Origin: an uncultured Aquimarina sp.
GTDB taxonomy: Bacteria; Bacteroidota; Bacteroidia; Flavobacteriales; Flavobacteriaceae
DNA: 64,000 nucleotides
Direction of reading: 5' to 3'
Assembly: GCA_947500505.1 (NCBI GenBank)
Contig: CANMSL010000014.1
Location: 58,739-122,738, forward strand
Shown: in pieces, positions 45,680 to 55,336 of the stretch
Numbering within the stretch: position 1 is the first letter of the stretch
Layout of the letters: every line of letters starts with the position of its first letter
Position numbers and translations under genes: made by a program
Notes under the pieces: model-generated
Told to the model about the DNA's origin: nothing
The model's database searches: none
Seen by the model: the letters and a program-made list of their open reading frames with translations, nothing else

Positions 45680-47764
45680 TTACCAAATCTCAACTCGTTT
45701 TTCTGGAGCTAGGTACATTTTATCCCCTTCTTTAATATCGAATGCATCATAAAATGACTGAACATTTAACAAAGGTTGAATTGCTCTGGTTGTTCCTGGT
45801 GAGTGAGGATCCGTTTTAATCTGAGTTCTTAGGGCATCTTCGCGGATTTTAGTTCTCCATACAGTAGCCCAAGACATAAAAAATCTTTGTTCCGGAGTAA
45901 AACCATCGATATCCTCTGGTCTGCCATTTTCCGCTAAATGCATTTGTAATCCGTCATAAGCACCTAGTACTCCTCCGAGGTCTCCGATATTTTCTCCAAG
46001 TGTAAACTTACCATTGATAAATACACTATCCAAAACTTCTATTGCACTATACTGTTCTGCCAGTGCTTCTCCTCTTTCTGTGAATTTTTTAAGATCGTCG
46101 TCTGTCCACCAGTTCGAAAGATTACCTTCTGCATCAAAACGAGCACCAGAGTCATCAAAAGCATGTGATATCTCGTGACCTATTACCGCACCAATTCCGC
46201 CATAATTAACAGCTTCATCTGCTGTATAATTATAAAAAGGTGGTTGTAAAATTGCAGCTGGAAAAACGATTTCATTAAATAACGGGTTAAAATATGCATT
46301 TACCGTTTGTGGAGACATTCCCCATTCGGTTTTATCCACAGGCTCTCCTATTTCTTCAATATTTTTCTTAAATCCCCATTCTGCTACAGCCATCATATTT
46401 TCAAAATAAGAGTTTCCTTTTTTTACAGCAAGGTTAGAATAATCTTCCCATTCATCCGGATATCCAATTTTGACAGTAAATTTATCCAATTTCTCAATAG
46501 CTTTGGCTTTAGTGCTATCACTCATCCACTCTAGTACTTCTATCCTTTTTTGATAGGCCTTGATAATATTAGCAATCATCTTTTCTGCTTTTTCTTTCGC
46601 TTCGGGCGGAAATTTAGCATCTACATAAAGTTGTCCGATAGCTTCACCAACAGAGCCATTTACTCTTGCTAATGCACGTTCTTCTAATGGTCTCTGTTTG
46701 ATAGCGCCATTTAAAGTCTTGCTATAAAAATCCCAATTCGCTTTTTCAATATCAGTAGAAAGAGCTCCTGCCGCTTGATTTAATGTAGACCAGCGCATTA
46801 CTGTTTTAAGATCTTCAATACTAGTATTGGTAAGCACATTTTGTAATTCTTTCATGTATTTAGGTTGCATCACGATTACAGAATCTAAATCTTTTTTAAC
46901 ACCTAAATCTTTCATAAGTTTATTCCAATCAACTGCCGGAGTCATTTCAGAAAGTTGTTCTATAGACCTAGGGTTATTGAAGTTTCTGGTATCTCTACTC
47001 TGAACCTTATCTAATCGTGGCTCCGCCAGTTTTGTTTCAATCGCCAGTATCGTTTCAGCATTTTTACGAGCTTGCTTTTCGGTCTCTCCTATATATTGAA
47101 GCATTCTGGTAATATGGTCAACATATTGTTCTCTGATTTCAACAGATTTCTCATCCTGATCCAGATAGTAATCACGATCCGGTAGCCCTAAACCTCCTGT
47201 AGAAATATATGGAGCATTGATCTCACTATCGCTTAAGTTAGGAAAAGACACTAAGCCGGCAAAAGGTGCAGAAGCAGCGGTTTTTGATGCTAATACAGTC
47301 TGTAAATCTTGTAAGTTTTTGATTCGCGAAATTTTTTCTAAAGTAGGTTTCAATGGGGTAACACCCGCTTTATTCCTTGCTACAGTATCCATTATAGATT
47401 CATAAATCAATAATGCCTTATGTTGATCAGTCCCTTCGGCATATTTACCACTGGATTTTGCTTTCTCAAGAATCTCAAGTACGTCGTAGTCTGTCTTTTT
47501 TCTTAAAACGCCAAAACCTCCCCATCTGGTTCTATCCTCTGGAATCTCAGTATTTTTCATCCAATTACCATTTACATAATTGTAAAAATCCTCTTTGGGA
47601 CTTACTGTAGGATCCATATTATCCAGGACAATCCCGGGAACCTTTTCTACCTTTGCTACCGCTTCAGGTTCGTTTTCCATATCTTTTTTGGCTTCATCCT
47701 TACAGCTGAAGAAAGCAATAAAACCAGCCACCAAAAAAAACATTTTTCTCATTTTTGTATTCAT
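45680..47764 (-). CDS. M13 family metallopeptidase, lipoprotein
   Basis: The 694-residue protein has a lipoprotein signal (VAGFIAFFSCKDE). The M13 (neprilysin/PepO) catalytic sequence VIGHEISHAFDDSGARFD contains HExxH, and the third zinc ligand lies in GENIGDLGGVLGAYDG. It carries the NAYFNPLFNEIVFPAAILQP substrate-cleft motif and ends in PEKRVEIW. The N-terminal M13_N region starts with DPTVSPKEDFYNYVNGNW. It is probably a periplasmic or surface oligopeptidase. Confidence 0.95.
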   Translation of the reverse strand: MNTKMRKMFFLVAGFIAFFSCKDEAKKDMENEPEAVAKVEKVPGIVLDNMDPTVSPKEDFYNYVNGNWMKNTEIPEDRTRWGGFGVLRKKTDYDVLEILEKAKSSGKYAEGTDQHKALLIYESIMDTVARNKAGVTPLKPTLEKISRIKNLQDLQTVLASKTAASAPFAGLVSFPNLSDSEINAPYISTGGLGLPDRDYYLDQDEKSVEIREQYVDHITRMLQYIGETEKQARKNAETILAIETKLAEPRLDKVQSRDTRNFNNPRSIEQLSEMTPAVDWNKLMKDLGVKKDLDSVIVMQPKYMKELQNVLTNTSIEDLKTVMRWSTLNQAAGALSTDIEKANWDFYSKTLNGAIKQRPLEERALARVNGSVGEAIGQLYVDAKFPPEAKEKAEKMIANIIKAYQKRIEVLEWMSDSTKAKAIEKLDKFTVKIGYPDEWEDYSNLAVKKGNSYFENMMAVAEWGFKKNIEEIGEPVDKTEWGMSPQTVNAYFNPLFNEIVFPAAILQPPFYNYTADEAVNYGGIGAVIGHEISHAFDDSGARFDAEGNLSNWWTDDDLKKFTERGEALAEQYSAIEVLDSVFINGKFTLGENIGDLGGVLGAYDGLQMHLAENGRPEDIDGFTPEQRFFMSWATVWRTKIREDALRTQIKTDPHSPGTTRAIQPLLNVQSFYDAFDIKEGDKMYLAPEKRVEIW

Positions 47765-48021
47765 TTTATTAGTAAATTAAGTTTAGTTCTCTGAAATATG
47801 ACGCAAAAATTGAGAATTTGTTACTCATATCAGATCGAGCAAGTTATACAAATTGTAAAAGTGTTAAGAACTCTTCATAAAAGTTTAACTCCTTAACCGA
47901 CTGAATTATTTATTTAACTATTTGATTTTCATACATTTGAATCACAATCAGCTTCATGAATTAACAAAAAATTAAGATTAAAAGATATATTTTTTTAATA
48001 TAAATTCCTAATTTTTGAAAT

Positions 48022-48477
48022 TTACTTTAGTAGACGAGTATCGAAACTAAAGGGCTCGATCTCAATTAATCTTACCAAATTAAAATCTGGATGTAAAGGG
48101 TTTATCAAAAGGTTTTGCTCTCTGGGAATAATAATACTAGGGACCTTTAGCCCTAAATGTGTGTTTTCTGATATCCAGTTCATTGCAAAATGCTGAATAC
48201 CGGTTGATGGAGGTATTTTATTCCAATCTTTGGGCAATTCTTTTATATCTATGGATGTAGTCAATTCATCTGGCAATTCAATGGTAGCAATTGACATATT
48301 ATCAGGGAAATACGCCGCAGGTAGGTGAGCTAAAACTTCTAAAACAGAGAGAGCCGCAGTTGTACTGGTATATAATACCGCAACTCCTTTGGGATTCCAT
48401 CTCCCCCCCACTGTTTTTGCACCAATACCGGTTAAGTCTTTTATATATTTCTGTTTAGCAATTCGGTAAACTAACAT
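48022..48477 (-). CDS. RES-domain toxin (NAD+-phosphorylase type)
   Basis: The 151-residue protein has RES family marks: VYRIAKQKYIKDLTGIGAKT, then GGRWNPKGVAVLYTSTTAAL and SVLEVLAHL, with a late IPREQNLLINPLHPDF. The Arg, Glu and Ser residues implied by the family name are present (YRIA, LEVLAH and a C-terminal polar residue). RES toxins degrade NAD+. It follows its antitoxin gene with a one-base overlap. Confidence 0.92.
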   Translation of the reverse strand: MLVYRIAKQKYIKDLTGIGAKTVGGRWNPKGVAVLYTSTTAALSVLEVLAHLPAAYFPDNMSIATIELPDELTTSIDIKELPKDWNKIPPSTGIQHFAMNWISENTHLGLKVPSIIIPREQNLLINPLHPDFNLVRLIEIEPFSFDTRLLK

Positions 48478-48929
48478 TACGCAAAAATTCCATGCTCTAT
48501 ACGAACTAACTCTTCATTTAATAACTGAAATCCAAAAGTAGTATCGAGAAGCTCTTTTGGTTTTTTAGTAGCTAACGCTACATTAGGATGTTCCATCCAT
48601 CGTTTAAACCGATCCAAATCTCCAAAAATACTCTCTCCTTTTGCATAAAGTTTAGCTAATTGTAATGCTTTAACACTTGCTTCGGTACTCAACTTTTTCT
48701 TCAATTCATACCGTTGTATTGTGCGCTCTGACAGGTGTAAAACATGTGCTAGTTCACTTAAATCAAAATCGATTGTTTTCGCAAGATGTAATAATGCTCT
48801 CTTATCTATCCCATTTCGAGACAACTCTATAAAATCGTATATATTATGTAATGGAATATCAAGGTTAAGATACCTCAATAAACCTTCACTTTCAAGACCT
48901 TCGCGATCTAATGGGGTTACTGCGCTCAT
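48477..48929 (-). CDS. Xre/MbcA/ParS-type antitoxin (DUF2384)
   Basis: I choose the ATG at 48929 (MSAVTPLDREGLESEGLL, 150 residues) rather than 48974. A TAnnTTTG-like -7 element at 48951-48958 would lie inside the longer frame, and its extra residues are hydrophobic and unlike the family. The protein has a helix-turn-helix-like region (LAHVLHLSERTIQRYELKK) and a C-terminal DUF2384 segment (FGDLDRFKRWMEHPNVALAT). It should bind both the promoter and the RES toxin. Confidence 0.88.
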   Translation of the reverse strand: MSAVTPLDREGLESEGLLRYLNLDIPLHNIYDFIELSRNGIDKRALLHLAKTIDFDLSELAHVLHLSERTIQRYELKKKLSTEASVKALQLAKLYAKGESIFGDLDRFKRWMEHPNVALATKKPKELLDTTFGFQLLNEELVRIEHGIFA

Positions 48930-48950
48930 AATTAAGAAGATTTCTGGTGA

Positions 48951-48958
48951 CAAAAATA
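48951..48958 (-). promoter_or_regulatory. Putative -7 element of the antitoxin-toxin operon
   Basis: The minus strand reads TATTTTTG, fitting the Bacteroidota TAnnTTTG consensus. It lies 22 bases before the chosen ATG. A -33 TTTG is not clear. Confidence 0.4.
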
Positions 48959-48983
48959 CAAAAAAAAACGACAATTGACTATG

Positions 48984-51341
48984 CTAATTGAGAATTAAAT
49001 CTAGTTCTTCACTAACTGAGTTTAAACGTGCCTCCATAGACCTTATGGCAATAGTAGACAGATATCTTCCGAGAGGTAAAACCGGCTTTATCACTAACTC
49101 TTCTTTTTTGGTATCATTTAAAAATACATTAGTTGATGTCGGTGTGATCTCAGTCTGTTTTAATTTAATAATATAATCATCTCCCAGTTTTTTTATAATT
49201 TCTTGTGTATGGCCATATCTTACGTTTCGTAACGTAGTTAAAGGAGCAGCCATCTGCGTGCTTGTTCTGGCTATTTTTCGCTCCTCTTCATTGGTGATGA
49301 TCAAATGTTTTATTTTAACTTTTTCCTGTAAATGAGGAAAAGAATCATTCAGTACTGTTCTTAGTACTTCCTCGATACCATTAGAAACCCTACCTCCAAT
49401 ATTGTCGTAATATCCCGCATCTGCATATTGATCAGATTTAGATTCATCAGGATCTGTAAGTTGTCTAATTTCACCCACGGGTGTTATATACGGAAAACTG
49501 GCATTGATTCGCATGGCAGTAGAAAGTGCAATCGAATTATCGGGATAGCTGGATTGCAGGTTCTCCAAAAAATCATTCATACCAGCCAATGACCTTAGGT
49601 GGCTATACTTAACCGGACTTATAATATTATAGTTTCCTGATTGGGTGTGCGTGGTGTTAATTAACAATAATGGTGCTACCAACCCATAAAAAGGAGAAGT
49701 ATCTGTATTATAAACACTTTTATAGAAAGACAAAAATTCTTTATCCAAAATACTTTGCTTGTCAGAATCATAAAAATAGTTATTATGAGCCTGGATCCAT
49801 TGTTCCTCTAATAATTGTCCTCTGTTTTTAAAATCAAACAAACCTGTAACTTCTTTAAATAAATCTCTTCCTAACAAAGAGAGTAATGCTACGGATAGAT
49901 AGTTTTCTTTATAAATAACACTAGCTTTGTATTTTAGATCAGGATATTCACTACCCTTGATCTTTTTAAACTTGGACTTTCTATTAGCAACACTCGCTTG
50001 TTGAGCTTCGGCAAAAAACATCGCATTACCTACATTTCCTCCAGAAGCACCAGTTAACGAAAGTAAGTTTTCTTCAAAATATGCTCCATTTGATTTTTCA
50101 TACAAATAGCTATGTATCAAAAATGACCAAAGCCCGGCTCTTGATCCTCCCCCTTCTGCAGAAACCATTATTATCGGAAAAGCCTCTTCTCTATTCTCAA
50201 TGATACTTTCCCTGTTTTTTAACCATTTATAAATATATAAATCCAATGGAAGCCTTTCTGTAACCGTCTGTTTTAGATGTAAATGGTAATGATCCGAGCT
50301 ATCCGAAAAAAATCTGGCAGAAAAAACACAAAAGACCGTAACTATAGAAAGTAATGGTAATTTAATTTTTTTTCCTAATAAGATTAAAATAAAGCAAATC
50401 ATGAAGAGGCTTAACAATGAGAGTATTAAAATAGATAAAGGATTTATTCCGCTCGCCAAATTTGGATAGAAATTTAGAATCAAAAACACCAACAATAGAA
50501 GCAATCCTGATGAAAGAATTGTACCATAAAATAACTTTTTTGGAAAACCTTTTAGAAACCTATAACTATTAAACGACAGTGTGGCAAAAAGTAATGCTAA
50601 TGCAGAATTAGAAAGAAATAAATTACCCAAATCCTTCTCTGCTTGAGTATTTAAGGTTCCTAATGATATAATTAAAAGTACTAATCCGATAGATATTCCG
50701 AAAAAAACAAATGCTGTTTTAGAACTGAAATTAAGAATTTTTTTTAAAAACTCATATAATCTGGGCTCTGATAAAAGCAATAATAAGAAAATAATAAAAA
50801 TTAAAGAGTTAGCGGGATCTAAAAACTTTGTATATGTATTTTTTAGTCCGAATAACTCCATGGCATTGAGAATACTTAAAGCGGATATAGCCAATAAAAG
50901 GATAGCCAAAATTCTCGGCACAGTTTTTCTCATATGGATTCTGGTCATATAAGGATAACTAGCAGATTCGCTTCTATCCTGAAACTTATAATGCTGATTA
51001 GGAATAAATACTATGAGGTTAGAAAGAGAAATATCCTTATAATTATGAAAATAAAAATATTTAGGTGTGTTCCATATCAAAAAAGCAGCTGCTATAAGAA
51101 GGCTAAAATACAAGGGGACTTCTAGTAAAAAAGTATCTGCTTGATTTAAAATCAACAGTAAATCTATTGTCTGAGGAAAATGCCAAAGAGCTAAATAAAC
51201 AAAAATTATAAAAATAATACTTATGATATTATTGGTCAACTCCCTCAAAAGGTGCTTAAACCATATGCTAAATCCCTGAAAAAATAATAGTAGCTTGATC
51301 ATCATTACTATCAAATTTAGAACTAATAATTTGTAAATCAT
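48984..51341 (-). CDS. Membrane-anchored patatin-like hydrolase
   Basis: The 785-residue protein has about eight to ten hydrophobic segments in the first ~350 residues, such as IISIIFIIFVYLALWHF. A patatin-like domain follows: an oxyanion-type GGGSRAGLW near 397, the nucleophile elbow GASGG near 431, and an Asp in YADAGYYDNIGG near 640. These fit the Ser-Asp dyad of patatin phospholipases, although the third motif is DAG rather than DGG. A polytopic patatin of this size is unusual. Substrate unknown. It lies just upstream of the RES/Xre operon on the same strand. Confidence 0.75.
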   Translation of the reverse strand: MIYKLLVLNLIVMMIKLLLFFQGFSIWFKHLLRELTNNIISIIFIIFVYLALWHFPQTIDLLLILNQADTFLLEVPLYFSLLIAAAFLIWNTPKYFYFHNYKDISLSNLIVFIPNQHYKFQDRSESASYPYMTRIHMRKTVPRILAILLLAISALSILNAMELFGLKNTYTKFLDPANSLIFIIFLLLLLSEPRLYEFLKKILNFSSKTAFVFFGISIGLVLLIISLGTLNTQAEKDLGNLFLSNSALALLFATLSFNSYRFLKGFPKKLFYGTILSSGLLLLLVFLILNFYPNLASGINPLSILILSLLSLFMICFILILLGKKIKLPLLSIVTVFCVFSARFFSDSSDHYHLHLKQTVTERLPLDLYIYKWLKNRESIIENREEAFPIIMVSAEGGGSRAGLWSFLIHSYLYEKSNGAYFEENLLSLTGASGGNVGNAMFFAEAQQASVANRKSKFKKIKGSEYPDLKYKASVIYKENYLSVALLSLLGRDLFKEVTGLFDFKNRGQLLEEQWIQAHNNYFYDSDKQSILDKEFLSFYKSVYNTDTSPFYGLVAPLLLINTTHTQSGNYNIISPVKYSHLRSLAGMNDFLENLQSSYPDNSIALSTAMRINASFPYITPVGEIRQLTDPDESKSDQYADAGYYDNIGGRVSNGIEEVLRTVLNDSFPHLQEKVKIKHLIITNEEERKIARTSTQMAAPLTTLRNVRYGHTQEIIKKLGDDYIIKLKQTEITPTSTNVFLNDTKKEELVIKPVLPLGRYLSTIAIRSMEARLNSVSEELDLILN

Positions 51342-51665
51342 TAACTGAGTCTAAAAATAACGATTAGAAATACAGATCATTGTCAATTTTTATGAAGATG
51401 CTAGTAAAGCAACATTCTTAACCTCAATATGTTAATTAAATTATAAATTTTAACATTTGTCTGAATACCAGTGTTTATGGGTATCATCAGATTTTTAAGA
51501 GAATCTTTAACAATAAAATCGATATTTAAATACAGAAAAATACGGTTTTAATATAAAAAGTTGTATCTTGTCGTTGATTATGTGTTTTACAACGATAAAA
51601 ACACTAGTTAAGTAAGATAAAACTTACTTTTTTAAATTGCAGTTTAACCCAAAAAGCTGAACCTT
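51342..51665. other. Divergent intergenic region
   Basis: No gene is seen. A TATCTTG element at 51564-51570 could be the -7 box of the gene at 51666. The inverted TTTTACAACGATAAAA-like stretch near 51585 is weak. Confidence 0.35.
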
Positions 51666-52199
51666 ATGAAAAAACTACTACCCCTATTTACTTTACTTTT
51701 TGCAAGTGTGGCATTTGCAAATGTAAAAATCGACATTTCTTATAAGTTAATGTCCGTGACTGAGAATACCGTAATTAACGGTTTAGATGAGAATACTGAA
51801 GAAGGTGTTATTTTTATAACAGAAAGCTTACATCTGGAAAACGGAGTTCGTATAAAAATTAGAAACGCATGTTTAGTCATCTTAGGAGATATTTCAGGAA
51901 ACGGAATTCTTGACGTGGATGAAACAGCGACAGTAACCTTAGAAGGTGAGAAAAAAGGAAGAATTACCTTTATCGATAGATTTCTAGCGGACTCTACCTG
52001 TCAACAAGATAGTGGAAATGAAACTTTTAAGCACGTAAGAGAAATACCAACCGGCACTAAATATAGCCTTTATACACTTTCTGGAAGATTGTTAGATAGT
52101 GGTATAATTGATGAATATATTCATAATTATGTAGATCCTAAAACATATCTTATTAAAGTAGAAGGGTACAAATTAAGGAAGATAGTTTTCAAAAATTAA
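51666..52199 (+). CDS. Small exported protein with T9SS-like C-terminal tail
   Basis: The 177-residue protein has a signal peptide (LLPLFTLLFASVAFA). Its last ~45 residues read YSLYTLSGRLLDSG, then YLIKVEGYKLRKIVFKN. This strand order (xLYxLxGrLlxxG ... YLIKV ... KIVxK) matches the type A C-terminal sorting domain of the type IX secretion system. The middle is beta-rich with three cysteines in all. Function of the cargo part unknown. A terminator follows. Confidence 0.65.
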   Translation: MKKLLPLFTLLFASVAFANVKIDISYKLMSVTENTVINGLDENTEEGVIFITESLHLENGVRIKIRNACLVILGDISGNGILDVDETATVTLEGEKKGRITFIDRFLADSTCQQDSGNETFKHVREIPTGTKYSLYTLSGRLLDSGIIDEYIHNYVDPKTYLIKVEGYKLRKIVFKN

Positions 52200-52228
52200 A
52201 TCAATCATAAAAAGTAAGGTTTTATGAT

Positions 52229-52257
52229 AGCACGGCAATGATTGTCGTGCTTTTTTT
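52229..52257 (+). terminator. Intrinsic terminator
   Basis: AGCACGGCAAT pairs with ATTGTCGTGCT (one G-T pair) and is followed by a run of T. Confidence 0.85.
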
Positions 52258-52314
52258 ATGGGTATACAATTTTTCAGAAACACCTAAAATTTAGGTTTCT
52301 TCCGTACAAAGCAA

Positions 52315-52322
52315 TATTTTTG
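52315..52322 (+). promoter_or_regulatory. Putative -7 element of the molybdenum-cofactor operon
   Basis: TATTTTTG fits TAnnTTTG and lies 17 bases before the moeA ATG. A TTAG or TTTC box about 15-20 bases upstream is a weak -33 candidate. Confidence 0.4.
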
Positions 52323-52339
52323 AAACAAAATCAATCCAT

Positions 52340-53512
52340 ATGATTTCTGTAGCAACCGCTTTATCCATAATATCTGATGTATTTTATTCTCGCAAAACGA
52401 GGATCGTTTTACTAAAAAACGCAAACGGGTTGGTTCTTGCTGAGGAATTAATCTCTATCATTAATATGCCTCCGTTTCGCCAATCGGCAATGGATGGTTA
52501 TGCCCTATTGCTTCACGAAAAAAATTCTTATCAGATTATCGGTGAAGTTAAAGCTGGTGATTCTAAAAATTATGCTTTAAAGCCGGGGCAAGGTGTTCGT
52601 ATTTTTACAGGAGCCAGAGTTCCGGATCTAGCTAATACGGTGGTAATTCAGGAAAAAGTATGTCGAACAGAAAATACCATCATCGTAGAAGATGAAATAC
52701 AAGAAAATCAAAATATCAGAGCCGTTGGAGAACAAATCAAAAAAGGAGCTACGGCCCTGGCAGTAGGAACAAAATTGACTCCTGCCGGTATTGGGTTTCT
52801 TGCCGGATTAGGGATTAAAGAGGTAAAAGTTTACACTCCTCCTGAAGTAGCAATTATAACCACTGGCAATGAGCTAATACCTCCGGGAGAAACTCTAAAG
52901 GAAGGAAAAATTTATGAAAGTAATTCTTTGCAACTATGCGCTGTATTACAGCAATTGAAAATTCGGAATATAAATAAATATATTGTAAATGATGAATATG
53001 AAAGTACAAAAGTGACGATAAAACAAGCTATAGAAAACCATGATCTGGTATTAATCAGTGGTGGTATTTCTGTTGGTGATTACGATTTTGTTAAAGAAGC
53101 ATTAGCGGAGCTAAATACAGAAGAATTATTTTATAAAATTAGACAAAAGCCAGGTAAACCCCTATTTTTTGGTGCTAATAATGATACCTTAATTTTTGCC
53201 TTGCCGGGTAACCCTGCTTCCTCTCTTACATGTTTTTATATCTATGTACTACCAATTATTCAAAAGATGATGGGTATGTATCCTATCGGACTTTCCAGAA
53301 TTCTGAAAGCTGTAACCACCGATTTTATCAAAAAAGGAGATCGCGCACAATTTCTAAAAGCAATTGTTTCTGAAGAAACTGTAGAAATTCTTGATGGCCA
53401 AAGTTCGGCAATGTTATACAGCTACGCAGTCGCCAATGCGTTGATTTACATCCCTGAAAATATTGATCGAATTCAAAAAGGAGATTTGGTAGAAACAATT
53501 TTGTTACCCTAA
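52340..53512 (+). CDS. moeA: Molybdopterin molybdenumtransferase
   Basis: The 390-residue protein has MoeA hallmarks: MPPFRQSAMDGYAL near 47-60, GVRIFTGARVPD, the ITTGNELIPPGE motif, LISGGISVGDYDFV, and ALPGNPASSLTCF. It inserts molybdate into adenylylated molybdopterin. It opens a seven-gene cofactor cluster on the plus strand, with about 145 bases to the next gene. Confidence 0.95.
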   Translation: MISVATALSIISDVFYSRKTRIVLLKNANGLVLAEELISIINMPPFRQSAMDGYALLLHEKNSYQIIGEVKAGDSKNYALKPGQGVRIFTGARVPDLANTVVIQEKVCRTENTIIVEDEIQENQNIRAVGEQIKKGATALAVGTKLTPAGIGFLAGLGIKEVKVYTPPEVAIITTGNELIPPGETLKEGKIYESNSLQLCAVLQQLKIRNINKYIVNDEYESTKVTIKQAIENHDLVLISGGISVGDYDFVKEALAELNTEELFYKIRQKPGKPLFFGANNDTLIFALPGNPASSLTCFYIYVLPIIQKMMGMYPIGLSRILKAVTTDFIKKGDRAQFLKAIVSEETVEILDGQSSAMLYSYAVANALIYIPENIDRIQKGDLVETILLP

Positions 53513-53657
53513 CCTCCCTTTGGGTTTTTCTCAAATAAATAGATCTCTATCATATCTTGTTTTATAGCTTCTTTTAATTTTTAAATAAATCATAAAATTT
53601 CAGAAAAAGTGTACTCTTTGTTTATTTCGTTATATCTTTCAGGAAACAACGGTTATC

Positions 53658-53990
53658 ATGTACCATATAAAAAGCAGAATCTGGATAGAAGGAAAAGAAG
53701 GGGTTTTTCTTGGAGAAGGAAGAATAAAAATTCTGAAAGCTATAAAGAATGAAGGTTCTCTTTCTAAAGCTGCAAAAACTCTTGGAATGTCTTACAAAAA
53801 AGCCTGGAATTTAGTCGATTCTATTAACAAAAATTCCGTAACACCGGTCATCAAAACCAATACCGGAGGTAGTGGTGGTGGTGGCACAGAAATCACAGAA
53901 TATGGTCTAAAAGCGATTACTGCTTTCGAAAATATTAATAAAAACTGTTGGGATTTTCTGGATCAGCAACTAAAAGAACTACAATTATGA
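53658..53990 (+). CDS. ModE N-terminal-type winged-helix protein
   Basis: The 110-residue protein is a single LysR/ModE-type winged helix: RIKILKAIKNEGSLSKAAKT, then LGMSYKKAWNLVDSINKN and a glycine-rich turn (NTGGSGGGGTEITEYG). The molybdate-binding C-terminal domains of full ModE are absent, as is common in Bacteroidota. It probably regulates the surrounding operon. Its TGA overlaps the mobA ATG. Confidence 0.85.
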   Translation: MYHIKSRIWIEGKEGVFLGEGRIKILKAIKNEGSLSKAAKTLGMSYKKAWNLVDSINKNSVTPVIKTNTGGSGGGGTEITEYGLKAITAFENINKNCWDFLDQQLKELQL

Positions 53991-54559
53991 CTCTTAGAAA
54001 ATATCCAGACATAACCGGTATAATACTTGCCGGAGGCAAAAGCAGCAGAATGGGTCAGGATAAAGGACTGAAACTTCACAATGATCAGCCTTTTATACAG
54101 CACATCATTAGAGCGATAGAAACGATCACCAATAAAATTTTGATTATTACCGCCAACACAGATTATGAAGTATTTGGCTACCCCTGTCTTTCTGATATCA
54201 TTCCGGATCAAGGTCCGGTGGGAGGTATTTATACAGGTTTAAAGCACACAGAAACCACTCAGAATCTAATTCTTAGTTGTGATGTCCCATTTGTAACTTC
54301 TGCCGTACTTAATAATCTAATTTCACATCATGATTCCGATTATGATGTAATTACTTATAAGAATGTCCCTTTAATCACTTTATACAATAAAGAAGTACTA
54401 CATAATTTTTCGGAAAGTATTAGTAAGAAACGCCTCTGTTTAAGGGAAACGCTTTCTACATTAAATGTAAAAAGTATACGTATAGAAGAGGCAATAGCTC
54501 CTTACCTAAAAAACATCAACACACCACAACAATATATAGAAGCAGCTCAATGGAATTAA
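53987..54559 (+). CDS. mobA: Molybdenum cofactor guanylyltransferase
   Basis: I choose the ATG at 53987, which overlaps the preceding stop (ATGA); the upstream ATG at 53948 lies inside the ModE-like gene. The 190-residue protein has the nucleotidyltransferase signature GIILAGGKSSRMGQDKGL and the LSCDVPFVT metal-binding motif. It adds GMP to the cofactor to form the MGD type. The stop overlaps the moaD start by 10 bases. Confidence 0.92.
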   Translation: MTLRKYPDITGIILAGGKSSRMGQDKGLKLHNDQPFIQHIIRAIETITNKILIITANTDYEVFGYPCLSDIIPDQGPVGGIYTGLKHTETTQNLILSCDVPFVTSAVLNNLISHHDSDYDVITYKNVPLITLYNKEVLHNFSESISKKRLCLRETLSTLNVKSIRIEEAIAPYLKNINTPQQYIEAAQWN

Positions 54560-54789
54560 AGATTTTATATTTCGGAATGATTGCAGACGCGACAGGTTGT
54601 AAGGAGGAAGTTATCTCGCTACAGCCGGGATGCAATACCAATCAATTAGAAAAAATTTTAAAAACAAAATATCAAACGCTACAAAATTTATCGTTTAAGA
54701 TAGTAGTTGATCAAGAGATTGCTTCAAGCCAATCTATTCTAAAAGCAACTAATGAAATAGCACTATTGCCACCTTTTTCTGGTGGTTAA
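54550..54789 (+). CDS. moaD: Molybdopterin synthase sulfur-carrier subunit
   Basis: This 79-residue ubiquitin-like protein ends in the diagnostic Gly-Gly (LPPFSGG), which is thiocarboxylated. The N-terminal MELKILYFGMIADATG strand and helix are typical. It overlaps mobA, and moaE follows closely. An E1-like activating enzyme (MoeB/ThiF) is not encoded in the window. Confidence 0.92.
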   Translation: MELKILYFGMIADATGCKEEVISLQPGCNTNQLEKILKTKYQTLQNLSFKIVVDQEIASSQSILKATNEIALLPPFSGG

Positions 54790-54802
54790 AAGAAACTTAA
54801 AA

Positions 54803-55240
54803 ATGAAAAAAAGAAAAACTGTTTTTATTGAAGGTCCAATTACTCCTTCTTTTATAGCTAATTCGATAGAAAAACATCAGACCAAAACTACCATTGGTGC
54901 GCATAACATATTTCTAGGCCAGGTGCGTGCAGATGAAATTCAGGGCAAAATTGTTCAGGCTATTGACTATTCGGCATATACAGAGATGGCAGAAAATAAA
55001 TTTCACGAAATACGTGAAAAAACGTTTAGTAATTATGATCTAACCTGTATGCATATTTATCATAGTTTAGGAACGGTAAAAGCCGGAGAAATATGTTTGT
55101 TCGTATTCGTTTCTGCCCCACACAGAAAAGTAACGTTTGAAGCTTTGGAATTTCTGGTTGAAGAAATCAAAAAAGAGGTGCCCGTATTTGGAAAAGAAAT
55201 ATTTGAAGACCAAACACACGTTTGGAAAGTAAATAAATAA
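54803..55240 (+). CDS. moaE: Molybdopterin synthase catalytic subunit
   Basis: The product has MoaE motifs GAHNIFLGQVRADE, IDYSAYTEMAENKF and VFVSAPHRKVTFEALEFLVE. It transfers sulfur from MoaD to precursor Z. I prefer the ATG at 54803 (145 residues); an in-frame GTG at 54782 overlaps moaD and would add seven residues. Confidence 0.92.
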   Translation: MKKRKTVFIEGPITPSFIANSIEKHQTKTTIGAHNIFLGQVRADEIQGKIVQAIDYSAYTEMAENKFHEIREKTFSNYDLTCMHIYHSLGTVKAGEICLFVFVSAPHRKVTFEALEFLVEEIKKEVPVFGKEIFEDQTHVWKVNK

Positions 55241-55336
55241 TGATATAATCAGAAGTGAAATTATTAACTACTAAACTCTAAATATTTTACGATTTAATAA
55301 AAAATAATTCAACTAACAGACCATTAAGCATAAAAT

